Shown here piece after piece: positions 53,363-64,000 of a stretch of 64,000 nucleotides of DNA. Each line of letters opens with the position of its first letter. Position 1 is the stretch's first letter. The stretch comes from Colius striatus. Lineage: Eukaryota; Chordata; Aves; Coliiformes; Coliidae. Under the pieces are notes generated by a model. That model did no database searches and was not told the origin of the DNA. It was given only the letters and a program-made list of their open reading frames with translations. The position numbers and the translations under genes are program-made. The DNA is taken from positions 20,189,548 to 20,253,547 of the forward strand of contig NC_084772.1 of the NCBI RefSeq assembly GCF_028858725.1, in the 5' to 3' direction.

Positions 53363-56300
53363 ATGGAGCCGGCCGAGGCGGAGTTCCTGGCCGAGAAGGA
53401 GCTGGTGACCATCGTGCCCAACTTCAGCCTCGACCGCATCCACCTCATCGGGGTCGGTGCGGCCCGAGCGTGCGGGCGGCGGCGGCTGAGGAGGGGTGGG
53501 GAGGGGGCTGGGGATCAGGGGCTGAGGAGGGGGATCAGGGGGCAGGGGCTGGGGATCAGGGGCTGAGGATGGAGGGCAGGGGCTGAGGAGGGGGCTGTGG
53601 GGCAGGAGCTGGGGATCAGGGGCTGAGGAGGGGGATCAGGGGGCAGGGGCTGGGGATCAGGGGCTGAGAAGCGTGTTTAGGGGGCAGGGGATGGGGATCA
53701 GGGGCTGAGGAGGGGGATCAGGGGGCAGGGGCTGGGGATCAGGGGCTGAGGATGGAGGGCAGGGGCTGAGGAGGGGGCTGTGGGGCAGGAGCTGGGGATC
53801 AGGGGCTGAGAAGGGGGATCAGGGGGCAGGGGCTGGGGATCAGGGGCTGAGATAAGCAGGAGCAGGTTAAGAGAGGGAAAGGGCAGCTCCCCAGGAGCTT
53901 TGGGAGGGGACAGCGCTGTGACCACCCCATCACTCAGGGAGCAGCAGAGCCCCTGAGCCCTGGCTGAGGGCTGGGTTTATGGGTGCAGAGCCCCTGGGCC
54001 CCTGTGCTGTGAGCTGTGCTCTGCTGCTCTGTGCCTCTGGAAGTGCCTCAGCGCAGGGGCTGTGTCCCAGGAGAGGGGGGATTGTGGCTGCAGCTGCTGT
54101 GCAACAGAAAATGCAAACATCAGCTGTGGCTTCTCAGGGGAGAGGGGGAAAGAGGAGGAAATGCAGATGCTGTTTGACTTGGGCTCTTCAAAATCCCCTG
54201 CAGACCCCTGATGTCCCAGGAAGGTGTCTCAGGAGGGTCCCAGAGGCCCTGGTGCTGCTCTGGCACCAGCCCCAGGGCTCAGCCACCCAGCAGGGAAGGG
54301 CTGCAGTGTCAGAGCCCTCACTGCTGCCTCACTCTTGCCTTCAATTCGTGTTCCAGGGAGACCTGGGCCCTTTCAATCCTGGTTTGCCAGTGGAGGTGCC
54401 TGTCTGGTTGGCCATTAACCTGAAGCAGAGGCAGAAGTGTCGGCTGGTTCCCCCAGAGTGGATGGATGTTGGTAAGAGCAGCAGCCTCAGCCCCAGGCTC
54501 CAGTGGCAACACCAAAGGGAAAACAGCTCTGGTTTTCACTGTTAATGAGAGGCTTAATACAGCAAAATAACCCTGAGAGAGGGATCTAATGTTCCACCTC
54601 TGGAACTGTAATCCTCCCCCTTCAGCCTGGTGTTTGTGCTGCTCTGGAGAGGAGGAAGAGTGAGGCTCAGGCTGAAGCCTCAGCACTGACACTTGTCTTT
54701 GGGACTGGCTGCTAGTGTTCCTGGGCAGCATTTGCACATCTCACAAGGCTTGTGCAGGGCTTTCCTAGGGAGGTTAATTCCTGCCCAGTGTCAGGTCTGG
54801 CAAAGTCTCACCATCCCTGGTTTGTCTTTCAGCAAAGCTGGAGGAAATCCGGGACCAGGAGCGTAAAGAGGAGACCTTCACCCCCATGCCCAGCCCCTAC
54901 TACATGGAGCTCACAAAGCTGCTGTTAAACTAGTGAGTAAAAGGGAAGGTTTTGCCCCTGAGTACGTGCTGGCAGAGCCCAGCCCTCAGGCTTTGGCTGG
55001 CAGCAGCCCTGGAGAGTGGCAGCAGAGAGAAGGTTTATCTCTCAGCCTGCCAAGAGCTCCTTGCAGCCTTTTTTCTCCTGGTGACTCTGTGTGTCAGTGG
55101 GCTGGGGGCTGCCTGTGCCGGGGGCTACTCACTGGGGCTGTGCCACTGCTGAGTGTGGGGGAGCACTTGCACAGCAGCTAAAACCCTCCAGGCTGCTGCT
55201 TTGGCTCTCCTTCAGGACGAAAGCTCCTCTGTCCCCAGTCTGAGGAGCAGGAGAGCAGGGATATTCCAAGCCTGAGCTCCTGCCTGCTGAGGCATTTCAC
55301 TTGTAAAATGTGCTGGCTGGTGTGTTCCTCAGCACAGACTCTCCTGACTCAGCCCTTGGTGCTGGGGGGTGATCAGCTCAGCTCTGGCTCATAGAATCCC
55401 AGAGTGCTAGGGGCTGGCAGGGCCCTGCAGAGCTGCTGCTAAAGCAGGTTCCCCTCTCTCAGGGGGCACAGGAATGTGTCCAGGTGGGTTTGTAAACCTC
55501 CTGAGAAGGAGCCTCCACACCCTCCCTGGGCAGCCTGGACCAGGGCTCCCTCACCTCAGCACCAAAGGACTTGCTCCTCCTTTCCCATTGGAACTGTTTG
55601 TGTTCCAGCTTGTGCCCATTCCCCTTGTCCTGCCACTGGCCACCACAGAAGGAGTCACCCCATCCTCCTGACACCCACCCTTTAGGTACTTGTCAGTGTT
55701 GCTGAGGTGCCCCTGAGCTCAGGCTTCTCTTCTCCAGCCTGAACAGCCCCAGGTCTCAGCCTTTCCTCCTCACACACGTTCCAGCCCCTCAGCATCTTGG
55801 TGGCCCTGCACTGGCCTCTCTCCAGCAGCTCCCTGTCTTCTCTTGAGCTGAGGAGCCCAGAACTGGACACAGGACTCCAGATGAGGCCTCACCAGGGCAG
55901 AGCAGAGGGGGAGCAGAATCTCCCTTGACCTGCTGCTCACACTCTTGTTGATGCTCCAGGCTGCCATTGGCTTCATGTTTAGGTTATTACCAACCAGTAC
56001 TCCCAGGTCCCTCTGCCAGAGCCGCTCTCCAGCAGGTCACCCCCAGCCTGTGCTGGTGCTGGGCTTGTTCCTCCCCAGCTGCAGGACTCTGCCCTTGCCC
56101 TTGGTAAACCCCAGGAGGTTCCTTTCAGCTCTCTCAAGACGCTCATGAATCAACTTCCCTGGAGGCTGTGGCACCTTAACACCCCCTGCCAGAGCCACAA
56201 GCCTCAGACAGCTCCTTGCTCTGGCAGGGTTCCTGCCCCTCTGTGCCCCTGTGCCAGCTGAGCCATTGCCCAGCAGCAGCACTGTAACGAGGAGCAGCAG

Positions 56301-57279
56301 CTGCTGCAGCAGAGCTGAGCATTCCTGGGTGAATAAACCATCCCAGCAATCCCAGCAGCAGCACCAGGCTGGATTTGGATATGGAGTTGCAGGTTGGGTG
56401 GGGTTTGTTTTCTCCCTTCTGTAGTAAACTGTTCCTGCTCCTGCCTCAGAGGAGCTGACAGGACACACCAGTCCCTCACAGCCTGTCCCTGTCCTCCCTC
56501 CTCTCTCTGCAGTGCCTCAGACAACATCCCCAAAGCTGATGAGATCCGGACTCTGGTGAAGGACACGTGGGACACTCGAGTGGCCAAGCTGAGGCTGTCA
56601 GCAGACAGCTTCATCCGGCAGCAGGAGGCTCACGCCAAGGTGGGGGCTGCTGCCTGCCCACAGCTGCTCCTAACCAATGCTGCTGCTCTTTGGGAGGGGT
56701 CTTTGCATGGTTATTTCCCTCCTGGCTTGTGGGGATGGCTCTTGGGAACTCGAGGCATGTGCTGAGACTTGGCTTTGTGGCTGTGTGAAATGGGGCTCCT
56801 GTTGCTGCTGAGCAGGGTGTGTCACCAGGGAGGTGCAGAGCTGCTCCCTCAGCTCCTCAGCCAGGCTGCTGCCCCACACTCTGCTGTCTTATCATAGAAA
56901 CAGAATGGTGGGGGTTGGAAGGGCCCTGCAGAGCTGCTGCAGCCCCAGCCCCTGCTAAAGCAGGTTCCCCTGGCTCAGGGGGCACAGGAACGTGTCCGGG
57001 TGGGTCTTGAAGCCCTCCAAGGAAGGAGCCTCCACCCCCTCCCTGTGCAGCCTGGGCCAGGGCTCCCTCACCTCAGCACTCATAGAGTTTTTCCTTATGT
57101 TTAAATGGAACTCTCTGTGTTCCAGCTTCACCCCATCAGCCCTTCTCTTTCAGCTGGACAACTTAACCTTGATGGAGATCAACACGACCGGGACGTTCCT
57201 CACTCAAGCCTTAGACCAGATGTACAAGCTCCGCAGCAACCTGCAGCCTGGGCAGGGTGCCCAGTCCCAGGACTTCTGA
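53363..57279 (+). CDS. GINS2: DNA replication complex GINS protein PSF2
   Basis: One of four subunits of the GINS complex, which with CDC45 and MCM2-7 forms the replicative CMG helicase in the nucleus. Exons: 53363-53452, 54357-54471, 54833-54932, 56513-56639, 57154-57279, with exact phases, giving 185 aa, the same length as human. Hallmarks: [90 protein letters not shown] and the end QSQDF. The first donor (GTCGGT) is weaker than the others. Intron 1 contains a minisatellite, intron 3 a CR1, and intron 4 a CR1 that runs to within a few bases of the exon 5 acceptor. The gene is convergent with GSE1. Confidence 0.98.
53490..53860. repeat. Minisatellite in GINS2 intron 1
   Basis: G-rich blocks such as GGGGCTGAGGAGGGGGATCA and GGGGCAGGGGCTGGGGATCA repeat about nine times. 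A larger unit of roughly 180 bp (compare 53520-53630 with 53700-53810) is duplicated. The plus strand is almost free of C and could form G-quadruplexes. Confidence 0.9.
55390..56135 (-). mobile_element. CR1 LINE fragment, second subfamily, long
   Basis: Reverse-complement tail catagaatcccagagtgcta, then cagcctggaccagggctccc, tgaacagccccaggtctcag and gccattggcttcatgtttag. About 0.75 kb in GINS2 intron 3, antisense. Confidence 0.92.
56890..57145 (-). mobile_element. CR1 LINE fragment adjoining GINS2 exon 5
   Basis: Reverse-complement tail catagaaacagaatggtggg, then ggcacaggaacgtgtccggg, gggccagggctccctcacct and ttccttatgtttaaatggaa. It continues into gtgttccagcttcaccccat, the CR1 segment seen also at 35385 and 55600, and ends within about 10 bases of the exon 5 acceptor. 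Confidence 0.9.
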
Positions 57280-57833
57280 GAACCGCCCCCCAAAACCCTT
57301 CCCAGCAGAGGGCAGCGGCTGGAGCCGGCTCCTCTCCCTCTGCCCACACAGAGCTCCGGGCGCTTGTACTTCCCCGAGGGAACTTCTGAGGGCAGCACAG
57401 GCCACACGCAGCCGGCTCCATTTCTGTCCCAGCCTCCCATGCTGGGGCAGGGAGAGGTTTGTGCTCTGCTGGGAGAAGGCTCCATCTGCCCATCTGCTCT
57501 GTGGACAAGGACAAAAGGAAAGGGTTTTGCCCCTCTCCAGAGCCAGGCTGATGTGTAATATCCAGCTGATTGCAGCCCCCTGGGTGAGAACAGGAATGAG
57601 AGAGATGGGGCTGAGCAGTTGGGGGGAGGTTTGTGTCTGGTTTTCTTTCCCAGCCCTTCATGGGCTCTGCATTGCCTTTCCCAACAGCCCCACTGCTCTG
57701 GGGGAAGAACTGGGGGGAAATTGGTCCAGAAAAAGGTGATAGTGAGGAGAGAGGTTCAGGCCAGGAGCTGCTCCAGCACCAGGCTCCTGCCCAGGGAAGG
57801 TGCTGCTGCTGGTGTTTCAACCCCTAGAGCAGG

Positions 57834-57972
57834 GAAAGGGAAGGGAAAGGGAAAGGAAAGGAAAGGAAAGGAAAGGAAAGGAAAGGAAAGGAAAGGAAAG
57901 GAAAGGAAAGGAAAGGAAAGGAAAGGAAAGGAAAGGAAAGGAAAGGAAAGGAAAGGAAAGGAAAGGAAAGGG
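57834..57972. repeat. GGAAA microsatellite downstream of GINS2
   Basis: About 27 uninterrupted or near-uninterrupted GGAAA units on the plus strand, about 550 bases after the GINS2 stop, probably within its 3' UTR. Confidence 0.95.
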
Positions 57973-58826
57973 CAAGGGCTGAGGTGAGCAGCAGCAGTGC
58001 TCAGATGAAAGGGGCTGGGCCAGAGGCTGCCAAGGCAATGGGGGATTTCACAAAGATTAGACTAAGTTCTGTCACAAGGGCATTTTTGCTTTTTAATCTG
58101 GTTGGTTTGGGGTTTTGTTTAGGTGAAGGCACTGGGGGGGGCAGGGAGAGGGGTTCAGGGCAAGGAGGGAATGTAGAGCAGCCAGCAGTCACCTCTTCCC
58201 TGGCTGTGAGGGGGTCTCGGGGAATTTCATCATTAATCAATAATTGGAACATGAACATCCTTGAAAAAAGCCTCCCTGAGGAATCTGGGTTAAAAATGGC
58301 ACCATGTGGTACCAAACCTGACCCCCTTCCCCCCAGAGGGACCCAGTGTGGGCAGGGAGCTGCTTCCTGGGGCTCAGGATTGTGGGGGAGTGTGTGACAC
58401 ACAAAACCACCCCAGTGCCCCTCCCAGCCCAAACCCTCCCTGTGTGTCTGGAACCCCTCCCCAGTGCTGTGACCCCCCCTCAACTGCCCAGGAAAAGCCC
58501 CAGAACCCAACAGAAAAGGGTTAAAACACAACAACCCCAAAGCCCAGGGGCTGAGGGAGGTGGGAGGGCTGAGCTTCAGCTTCCTCAGGGATGTTGGAGG
58601 TGGGAAAAGAGCAGCCCCCCACCTTGGAAAATGAAGGAGGGGAGGGTTGGATGTTGTCTGTTTAACTTCTTTCACTTCAGTCTCTGTCCTGAGCAGCAGC
58701 AGCACAAACACTCAACAGCCTGTTAAATCCTTTTGCCAAGGGAAAGAAAACAACCAAGAGGAAAGGAAATTAAGGCCAGGGAGGGGAGGGGGGTGGGGAA
58801 GGATTTTGGGGGGGGGGAGGGTGCAA

Positions 58827-58832
58827 AATAAA
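58827..58832 (+). terminator. GINS2: Candidate GINS2 poly(A) signal
   Basis: First canonical AATAAA on the plus strand after the GINS2 stop, implying a 3' UTR of about 1.5 kb containing the GGAAA repeat. Confidence 0.4.
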
Positions 58833-58864
58833 GGCAAACCAAAAGCAGAACCATCTTAAAAAAA

Positions 58865-59713
58865 AGGCAAGCTTTTTATAACAATAATTAAAGTCATAAA
58901 AACATACAAAACTTTCCTTTCTTTTAATATATTTACACAGTACAAGGCTGAAGCACCTCTTCTTGGGTCTTGGTTTTTTTTGGGGGGGTGGGACACTTGT
59001 TCAACCCCAAAGCTCTGCCCCAGGTGACATCCCCCATCCCCCCCTTACCCTCCTCCCTTAGGGGGGGGATCCCACCGTGTCTCTGTGCCCCCTTTTCCCC
59101 GCCCACCCCCCACCCCCCAGCAATGAGAAGGTACCTTCAAGCAGTTTATCGAGTTTATTGTTTGACAGCGAAGTGCATTCCCAGGGGAAGCCCCCGGGGA
59201 GGGGTGGGTTGTTTTTTAGGGGGGTGGGTGGGGGGATGGCAGGGGGAGAGGGGAGGGGAGCTCTCGTTGGCCACTCCCCCCACCCACGGGGCTCCTCCAG
59301 CTTTTAGTGTTTGTCCTCGTGGAGTCTTTGCCATTGAAAAAGAAAGAGAATGAAAAACGAGCCCCAGAAGGGAGCTGGAGAGAGGGTGGGTGGCTGCGGG
59401 GGAGGGACCATCCTGCCCTGTCCCCGGGGGAGGGGGGTGCTGGGGCAGGCCAGGAGGGGCTCTGTCACCCTCCCCCTCCTCCTTTGCTTCATGCATGGCA
59501 CATTCTCGAGTTATTTTGTCCTTTCCTTCCTTCCCAAACACCTTTTTTCGTTGGGTTATTTTTTTCCTCCTCTTTGTTTCCCTCTGTGATTTTTTTTTTG
59601 TGGTTTTTGTTTTTAGCTTCAAACCTCCCAGTGAAAAATACTTTTAAATATTCAAGGTAATAAAATAGATTCTCATTTCTAGACTCTAACGATGGGGCCT
59701 TGGCCCAAGGACG
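58865..59713 (-). other. GSE1: GSE1 3' untranslated region
   Basis: Sequence after the GSE1 stop. On the minus strand AATAAA lies at 59159-59154. Further on, the AT-rich end (58865-58935) looks like a typical 3' UTR terminus with several weak signals. Which end is used is not known. Confidence 0.5.
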
Positions 59714-61263
59714 TCACCTGGGGTACCCCTTGAAATACCCCCTGGCCCACTGCACGGCCGGCAAGGAAAGGCACTTCCTGAGGTGCTCCAGCTCCGCCTG
59801 CAGCCGCTCCCGCTCCGACACCACCTTCTGCTTCTGGCTCCTCAGCTCCTGTGGGACGGCCCGGGCTCAGCACCGCCCCAGCACCGCGGGGATGGGCGCT
59901 GAGGGGTGCTGGGGGGGGAGGGAGGGGGAGGGGTGTGTGAGGATTGGGGGGGGGGGGCTGCAGGGGTGGGTATTGGAGAGATGGGGTCTCTGTGGCAGGG
60001 GAAGGGGTGTGTCAGGGATGGGGTATCTCAGGGGAGAGGGATCGCAGGGATGGGGCATCTTAAGGGAGGGAGGATTGCAGGGATGGGGTACCACAAGGAT
60101 GGGGTATCACAGGCATGGGGCATCTCAGGGGAGAGGGATTGCAGGGATGGGGTATCTCAGCAATATGGCATCTTAAGGGAGGGAGGATTGCAGGGAAGGG
60201 GTACCACAGGGATGGGGTATCACAGGCATGGGGTATCTCAGGGGAGAGGGATTGCAGGGATGGGGTATCTCAGGGATGGAGTATCTCAGCAATAGGGCAT
60301 CTTAAGGGAGGGAGGATTGCAGGGATGGGATATCACAGGGATGGGGTATCTCAGGGTTGGGGTATCACAAAGGAGAGGGGATCTCAGGGATAGGGTATCT
60401 CAGAGAGGAAGGAGAGATTACAGGGATGGGGTATCTCAGGGGAGGAGGTATCACAAGGGATGGAGAAGGGGGAGGGTACTGCAGGGGATGAGGTATCACA
60501 GGAGAGGGGGTATCGCAGGAGAGGGGGTATCGCAGGGGATGTCAGGGGAGGGGTATCTGAGGGATGGGGTATCCCAGGGGAAGGGGGATTGCAAGGGAGG
60601 AGGGAAGGGAGAGGGTACTGCAAAGAATGGGGTATCACAGGGAAGGGTATCTCAGAGATGGGGTGTCTCAGGGGAGGGGGTATCACAGTGTGGGGTATGG
60701 CAGGGGTGTGAGTGGCAAGGCTGAGGGCTGTCAGTGTGCCCCACTCACCGCCATGCTGTGTGCCAGCTGCTCTGCCGTCAGGCTCAGGCTGTAGTGCTGT
60801 GCCTCCAGCCGCCGGCACTGGCTCTGCAGCACCTGCCGCTCCAGGTTCTGTTCTGCAAGGCCCCAGAGAGAGCAAGGTGCTGAGCAGGGTGCTGAGCAGG
60901 AGCGTGCCCCAGCCCCCACGGCATGCCAGCCCCTGCCAGAGCCTCCCCAGCCCCTGCTCTGCCCGTGGAGAACCTCCAGCTGCCTCTGGGCAGCCCCCAC
61001 ACGTGACAGTCCCACGCACACGGAAGCGCAGCAGCGCCCTGGCTGTGCCGCTCCTGCACGGCCACAGCCCCCCAGCACCTCCCATCCCACCCAGTGAGCC
61101 CGGGGAGCTTCCACCCGGGGAAACTGAGGCACAACATGAGAGCTTCCCCCTCCACAGCCCGATCCCCAGCACCCCCCCTCTACCTTCTATATGCTCCTGG
61201 TACGCTTCAAAAATTGCCTCGATCCCTTGCCACTTGGGCCTGGGGAACTCCTCCTCCTCTTCC

Positions 61264-61295
<32 letters not shown>

Positions 61296-64000
61296 GGAGG
61301 CAGAGTCGCGGGGCAGCGTGGGCAGGGCCCGGTGGGGCCCGTCGGCGGTGCCGTTGTGGGGTGGGGGCAGGCGGCTGGGCGCCTGCAGCTCGGGGATGTT
61401 GTAGTGGATGGAGGCGTCCAGCTTGTGGTTCTGCTCCGCTGTCAGCGCCGTCGTCCCTCCTGAAGGCATCGAGTGTCAGCCTTCTGACAGCCCCTCAGCA
61501 CCCCTAACTGCCCCCAGCACCCCTCACTGACCCCCAGCACCCCTCACTGCCCTCCAGCACCCATAACCGCCCCGACACCCCTCACTGCCTCCTGACACCC
61601 CTCACTGCCTCCTGACACCCCTAACTTCCCTCCAGCACTCCTAACTGCCCCCTGACACCCCTCACTGCCTCCCAGCACCCCCACCCCACTCCTGCCCTCC
61701 CCAGAAGATGCTCCTCTCAAGGTATTCATTTCTTTCCCCCACCCTCCAGGCCCTTTTTGGGGTGCAGCATGTCCTGTGGGTCTCCATCATTGCCTGTGCC
61801 CTGGAGGAACTTTATTTCCCTCACTTACTGAAATAAATGTGTCAGGGGGGATGAAACTGTGTTATCATAGAATCACAGAATCATTTGGGTTGGAAAAGCC
61901 CTGCTGGAGTCAAACTGTTCCCCCAACAAAGCCTCATCCACCACTAACCCCTGGCCCTCAGCACCTCAGCTCCAGGGCTTTGGGGTCCCTCCAGGGCTGG
62001 GCACTCCCCCAGCTCCCTGGGCAGCCTGGCACAGGGGCTGACACCCCTCTAGGGAAACAGTTCTGCCTCAGCTCCAATCTCAACCTCCCCTGGGACAAGT
62101 GGAACATGTTTCCTCTTGTCCTGTCACTCGTTACTGGGCAGCCCAGCACCCTCTATCGATGAGCCCTTGGGATGCTCCAGCACCGAGGTCACTGATGGAT
62201 TTTGGCAGTGCCAATCATGGCTGGAGCGACCGAGGGGCTCTGCCACCCCCCAGGGGCTGCTGCCCCCATCCCCAGCGTTACCTTTGTGCTTCTGCAGCGC
62301 TTTCTGGGTGGACTGCAGCACGGACTCGTGGAACTGGTGGGCGAACTCCTCGGCGATGAAGGGCTCCCAGGGCTTGCTCTTGCCGTTGATGCTGTGGGAC
62401 AGCGGCACCGGGATGTCCTTGGGCAGGGGGCCCCTGACGTAGCTGAGGATGCTCAGCGCCTTCTTCCCGGGGTGCCCGTCGCTCAGCCGGGGCTTGTCCC
62501 CTGCTGTGCCAGCCGCCTCCTTGGCCCTTGGCAGCTCCTGAGGTCTCAGCTGCTCCAACCTGCCCGGCTCCGCTGGTTTCTCCGGCACAGACACCGCGAT
62601 GCCCACGGGCTTGTCAGCGTCCAGCAGTAGCGGCGGCACTGGTGGCTCTTTGGGCACAGGAGGAGAGGAATCAGCTGCTGAGGGGGTGCTCTGTGTGCCC
62701 CCCACAAGGCACAGCCGTGCCCACCCCGTGCTGCCAGGCAGGGGCTGCTCGCCAGGGGAGCAGCAGGGACGGATCCTTACCGGCGCTGGGGCTGTCCCGC
62801 GGGGAGCTCTTCACCACCACGGCAGCCGGCGTGCTCTTCTGCTTCATGGCCTGGAGCATCTCCACCAGCTTCTCCTTGTCTGCAGCATGGGAAGCTGAGG
62901 TTTAGTGTAGCCTCTTGCTCAGCAGAGTGAGCTCAGGGCCCCAGGCGGGACACCCCCTCCCCACGGCCCCCTCCAGCAGCCCAGCGGGCACAGAGCACGG
63001 CTGTTACCTTTCCTCTTCTCGGCGCTGATGTGGGTGAGGTTGAAGATGGTGAGGAAGCGTTTCTTCTCCTCCAAGTTGGGGCTGTTGTTCATGTCGTCGG
63101 GGCTGTAGCGTGTGGAGAGCGGGAGGCGCGGGGAGGGCGTGCGGCGCTTGCTGAGCGGCGCGGGGGGCGACGGGCTCCTCTCCCGCAGCATCCGCCGCCG
63201 CTTGCGCCGCTTCTGCCGCAGCAGCTCCTCCTTCTGCTGCTGCGTGGTGAGCCCGAAGAGCTGCAGGAACTCCAGCTTCTGGGGCAGCCAGGGGGAGAGA
63301 ACAGCAAGGTCAGCACCTGAGTGGTCACTCTCCTCCCCATCCTCATCTCCATCCACATCCGTGTGCCCATCCCCATGCCCACAGCATCACTGAATCACTT
63401 GGGTTGGCAAAGCCCTTGAAGCTGCTGCAGTCCCAGCCCTGCCCTCACCCTGCCCAGCCCAGCACTGACCCACAGCCCTCAGCACCTCAGCTCCAGGGCT
63501 TTGGGATCTCCCCCAGCTCCCTGGGCAGCCTGGCACAGGGGCTGACAACCCTCTCAGGGAAAAGCTCAAAAGCTCAGCTCCAACCTCAACCTTCCCTGGA
63601 GAAACTTGAGCCTATTCCTCTCGTCCTATCACTTATATCTGGGAGCAGAGCCCGACCCCCAGCTCCCTGCAGCCTCCTGTCAGGGAGTGTCAGAGAGTGC
63701 TCCTGTCTCCCCTCAGCCTCCTCTTCTCCAGCCTCAACACCCCCATTCCCTCAGCCCCTCCCCAGCCCCTTGTGCTCCAGAGCCCCTTCCCCAGCTCTGC
63801 TGCCCACTTGGGCCTCCTCCCCATCCCTGACCTGCTGATGCTCTGGGAGCTGGTGCCTGAGCAGGGGCTGCTTCCCCGAGGGAGGGGGCACAGGGGTGCA
63901 GGGAGGGCCGGCTGTACCTCAGAGGACGTGTCCAGCTTCAGCGGGGGCTGCTCGGCCACGCAGCGGAGATGGGCCCGCACCTCCTCCTCATCGCTGTCGT
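59714..64000 (-). CDS. GSE1: GSE1 coiled-coil protein, C-terminal exons (gene continues past the right edge)
   Basis: Nuclear subunit of the CoREST/BRAF35-HDAC type co-repressor complexes. Visible exons, minus strand: 64000-63918 (partial), 63278-63008, 62879-62781, 62677-62282, 61459-61184, 60852-60749, 59848-59714, all phases joining. Hallmarks: [20 protein letters not shown] followed by a basic KRRKRRR stretch; [54 protein letters not shown]; about 16 Glu in a row before [19 protein letters not shown]; then a C-terminal coiled coil ([20 protein letters not shown] ... [15 protein letters not shown]) and the end GYFKGYPR. This agrees with the human C terminus. The N-terminal part lies outside the window. 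Confidence 0.96.
59985..60715. repeat. Minisatellite in the last GSE1 intron
   Basis: About 0.7 kb built from GGGATGGGGTATCTCAGGGG and GAGAGGGATTGCA blocks of varying length. Almost the whole intron between exons 60749 and 59848 consists of it. Reading frames here are artefacts. Confidence 0.92.
61485..61690. repeat. Short tandem repeat in a GSE1 intron
   Basis: About ten copies of a roughly 20-bp CACCCCTCACTGCCYCCAG-like unit, immediately upstream (minus strand) of the exon starting at 61459. Confidence 0.88.
61862..62150 (-). mobile_element. CR1 LINE fragment, young subfamily
   Basis: Reverse-complement tail catagaatcacagaatcatt, then gggctgggcactcccccagc and cagttctgcctcagctccaa. 0.29 kb in a GSE1 intron, in the same sense as the gene, ending about 130 bases before the next exon. 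Confidence 0.9.
63385..63830 (-). mobile_element. CR1 LINE fragment, young subfamily
   Basis: Reverse-complement tail cactgaatcacttgggttgg, then cagcccaacc-like and gcctcctcttctccagcctc segments. About 0.45 kb in the GSE1 intron between 63918 and 63278, filling most of it. Confidence 0.9.

Noticed and set aside
57619-57987. Plus-strand frame ending in KERKGKERKG repeats
   Set aside because: Produced by the GGAAA array.
59906-60724. Plus-strand frames rich in [11 protein letters not shown]-like repeats
   Set aside because: Translation of the minisatellite in the GSE1 intron, antisense to GSE1.

Overview
The window is nuclear DNA from a bird. The evidence is intron-rich vertebrate genes, about twenty fragments of the avian/reptilian LINE CR1 with the typical ATTCTATGATTCT-like 3' end, GC-rich promoters and many minisatellites. 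The gene order GSE1 - GINS2 - C16orf74 - EMC8 - COX4I1 - IRF8 matches human 16q24.1. Several CR1 copies resemble one another closely, so CR1 was active fairly recently in this lineage. The species cannot be named from the sequence.

Layout. (1) 1-9.2 kb, minus strand: IRF8, a complete 425-aa reading frame in eight coding exons, with a TATA box, CCAAT boxes and a GAS (STAT1-type) site upstream of a short non-coding first exon. (2) 9.2-12.3 kb: intergenic, with simple repeats and two CR1 pieces. (3) 12.3-28.0 kb, minus: a dual-specificity phosphatase of the DUSP22/DUSP15 type with a starting MGSGMSK exon and the signature HCLAGVSRS. One small internal exon was not found. No such gene is known between IRF8 and COX4I1 in mammals. 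In human, DUSP22 lies next to IRF4, the IRF8 paralogue, so this looks like the second copy of an ancient IRF-DUSP22 pair. (4) 29.7-33.0 kb, minus: COX4I1, complete (171 aa). (5) 32.9-33.3 kb: a CpG-rich head-to-head promoter with paired ETS-like sites, followed by about 33 copies of a 19-bp minisatellite. (6) 33.95-41.3 kb, plus: EMC8, complete (204 aa). (7) 41.3-50 kb: no confident gene. (8) 50.0-51.5 kb, plus: C16orf74, a short protein with a calcineurin-docking motif. (9) 52.3-57.3 kb, plus: a GGAT-type tandem repeat, a promoter with six CCAAT boxes, and GINS2, complete (185 aa). (10) 59.7-64.0 kb, minus: the last eight exons of GSE1, which runs off the right edge and converges tail to tail with GINS2.

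The genes do not form a pathway. IRF8 is a myeloid/B-cell transcription factor. COX4I1 (respiratory chain) and EMC8 (ER membrane insertase) are housekeeping genes that share a promoter. GINS2 is part of the replicative helicase, and its CCAAT array fits cell-cycle control. GSE1 is a chromatin co-repressor subunit. Exon boundaries were read by hand from splice signals, and the phases close exactly in IRF8, COX4I1, EMC8, GINS2, C16orf74 and the visible part of GSE1. Transcription starts, UTR ends and non-coding exons are inference.
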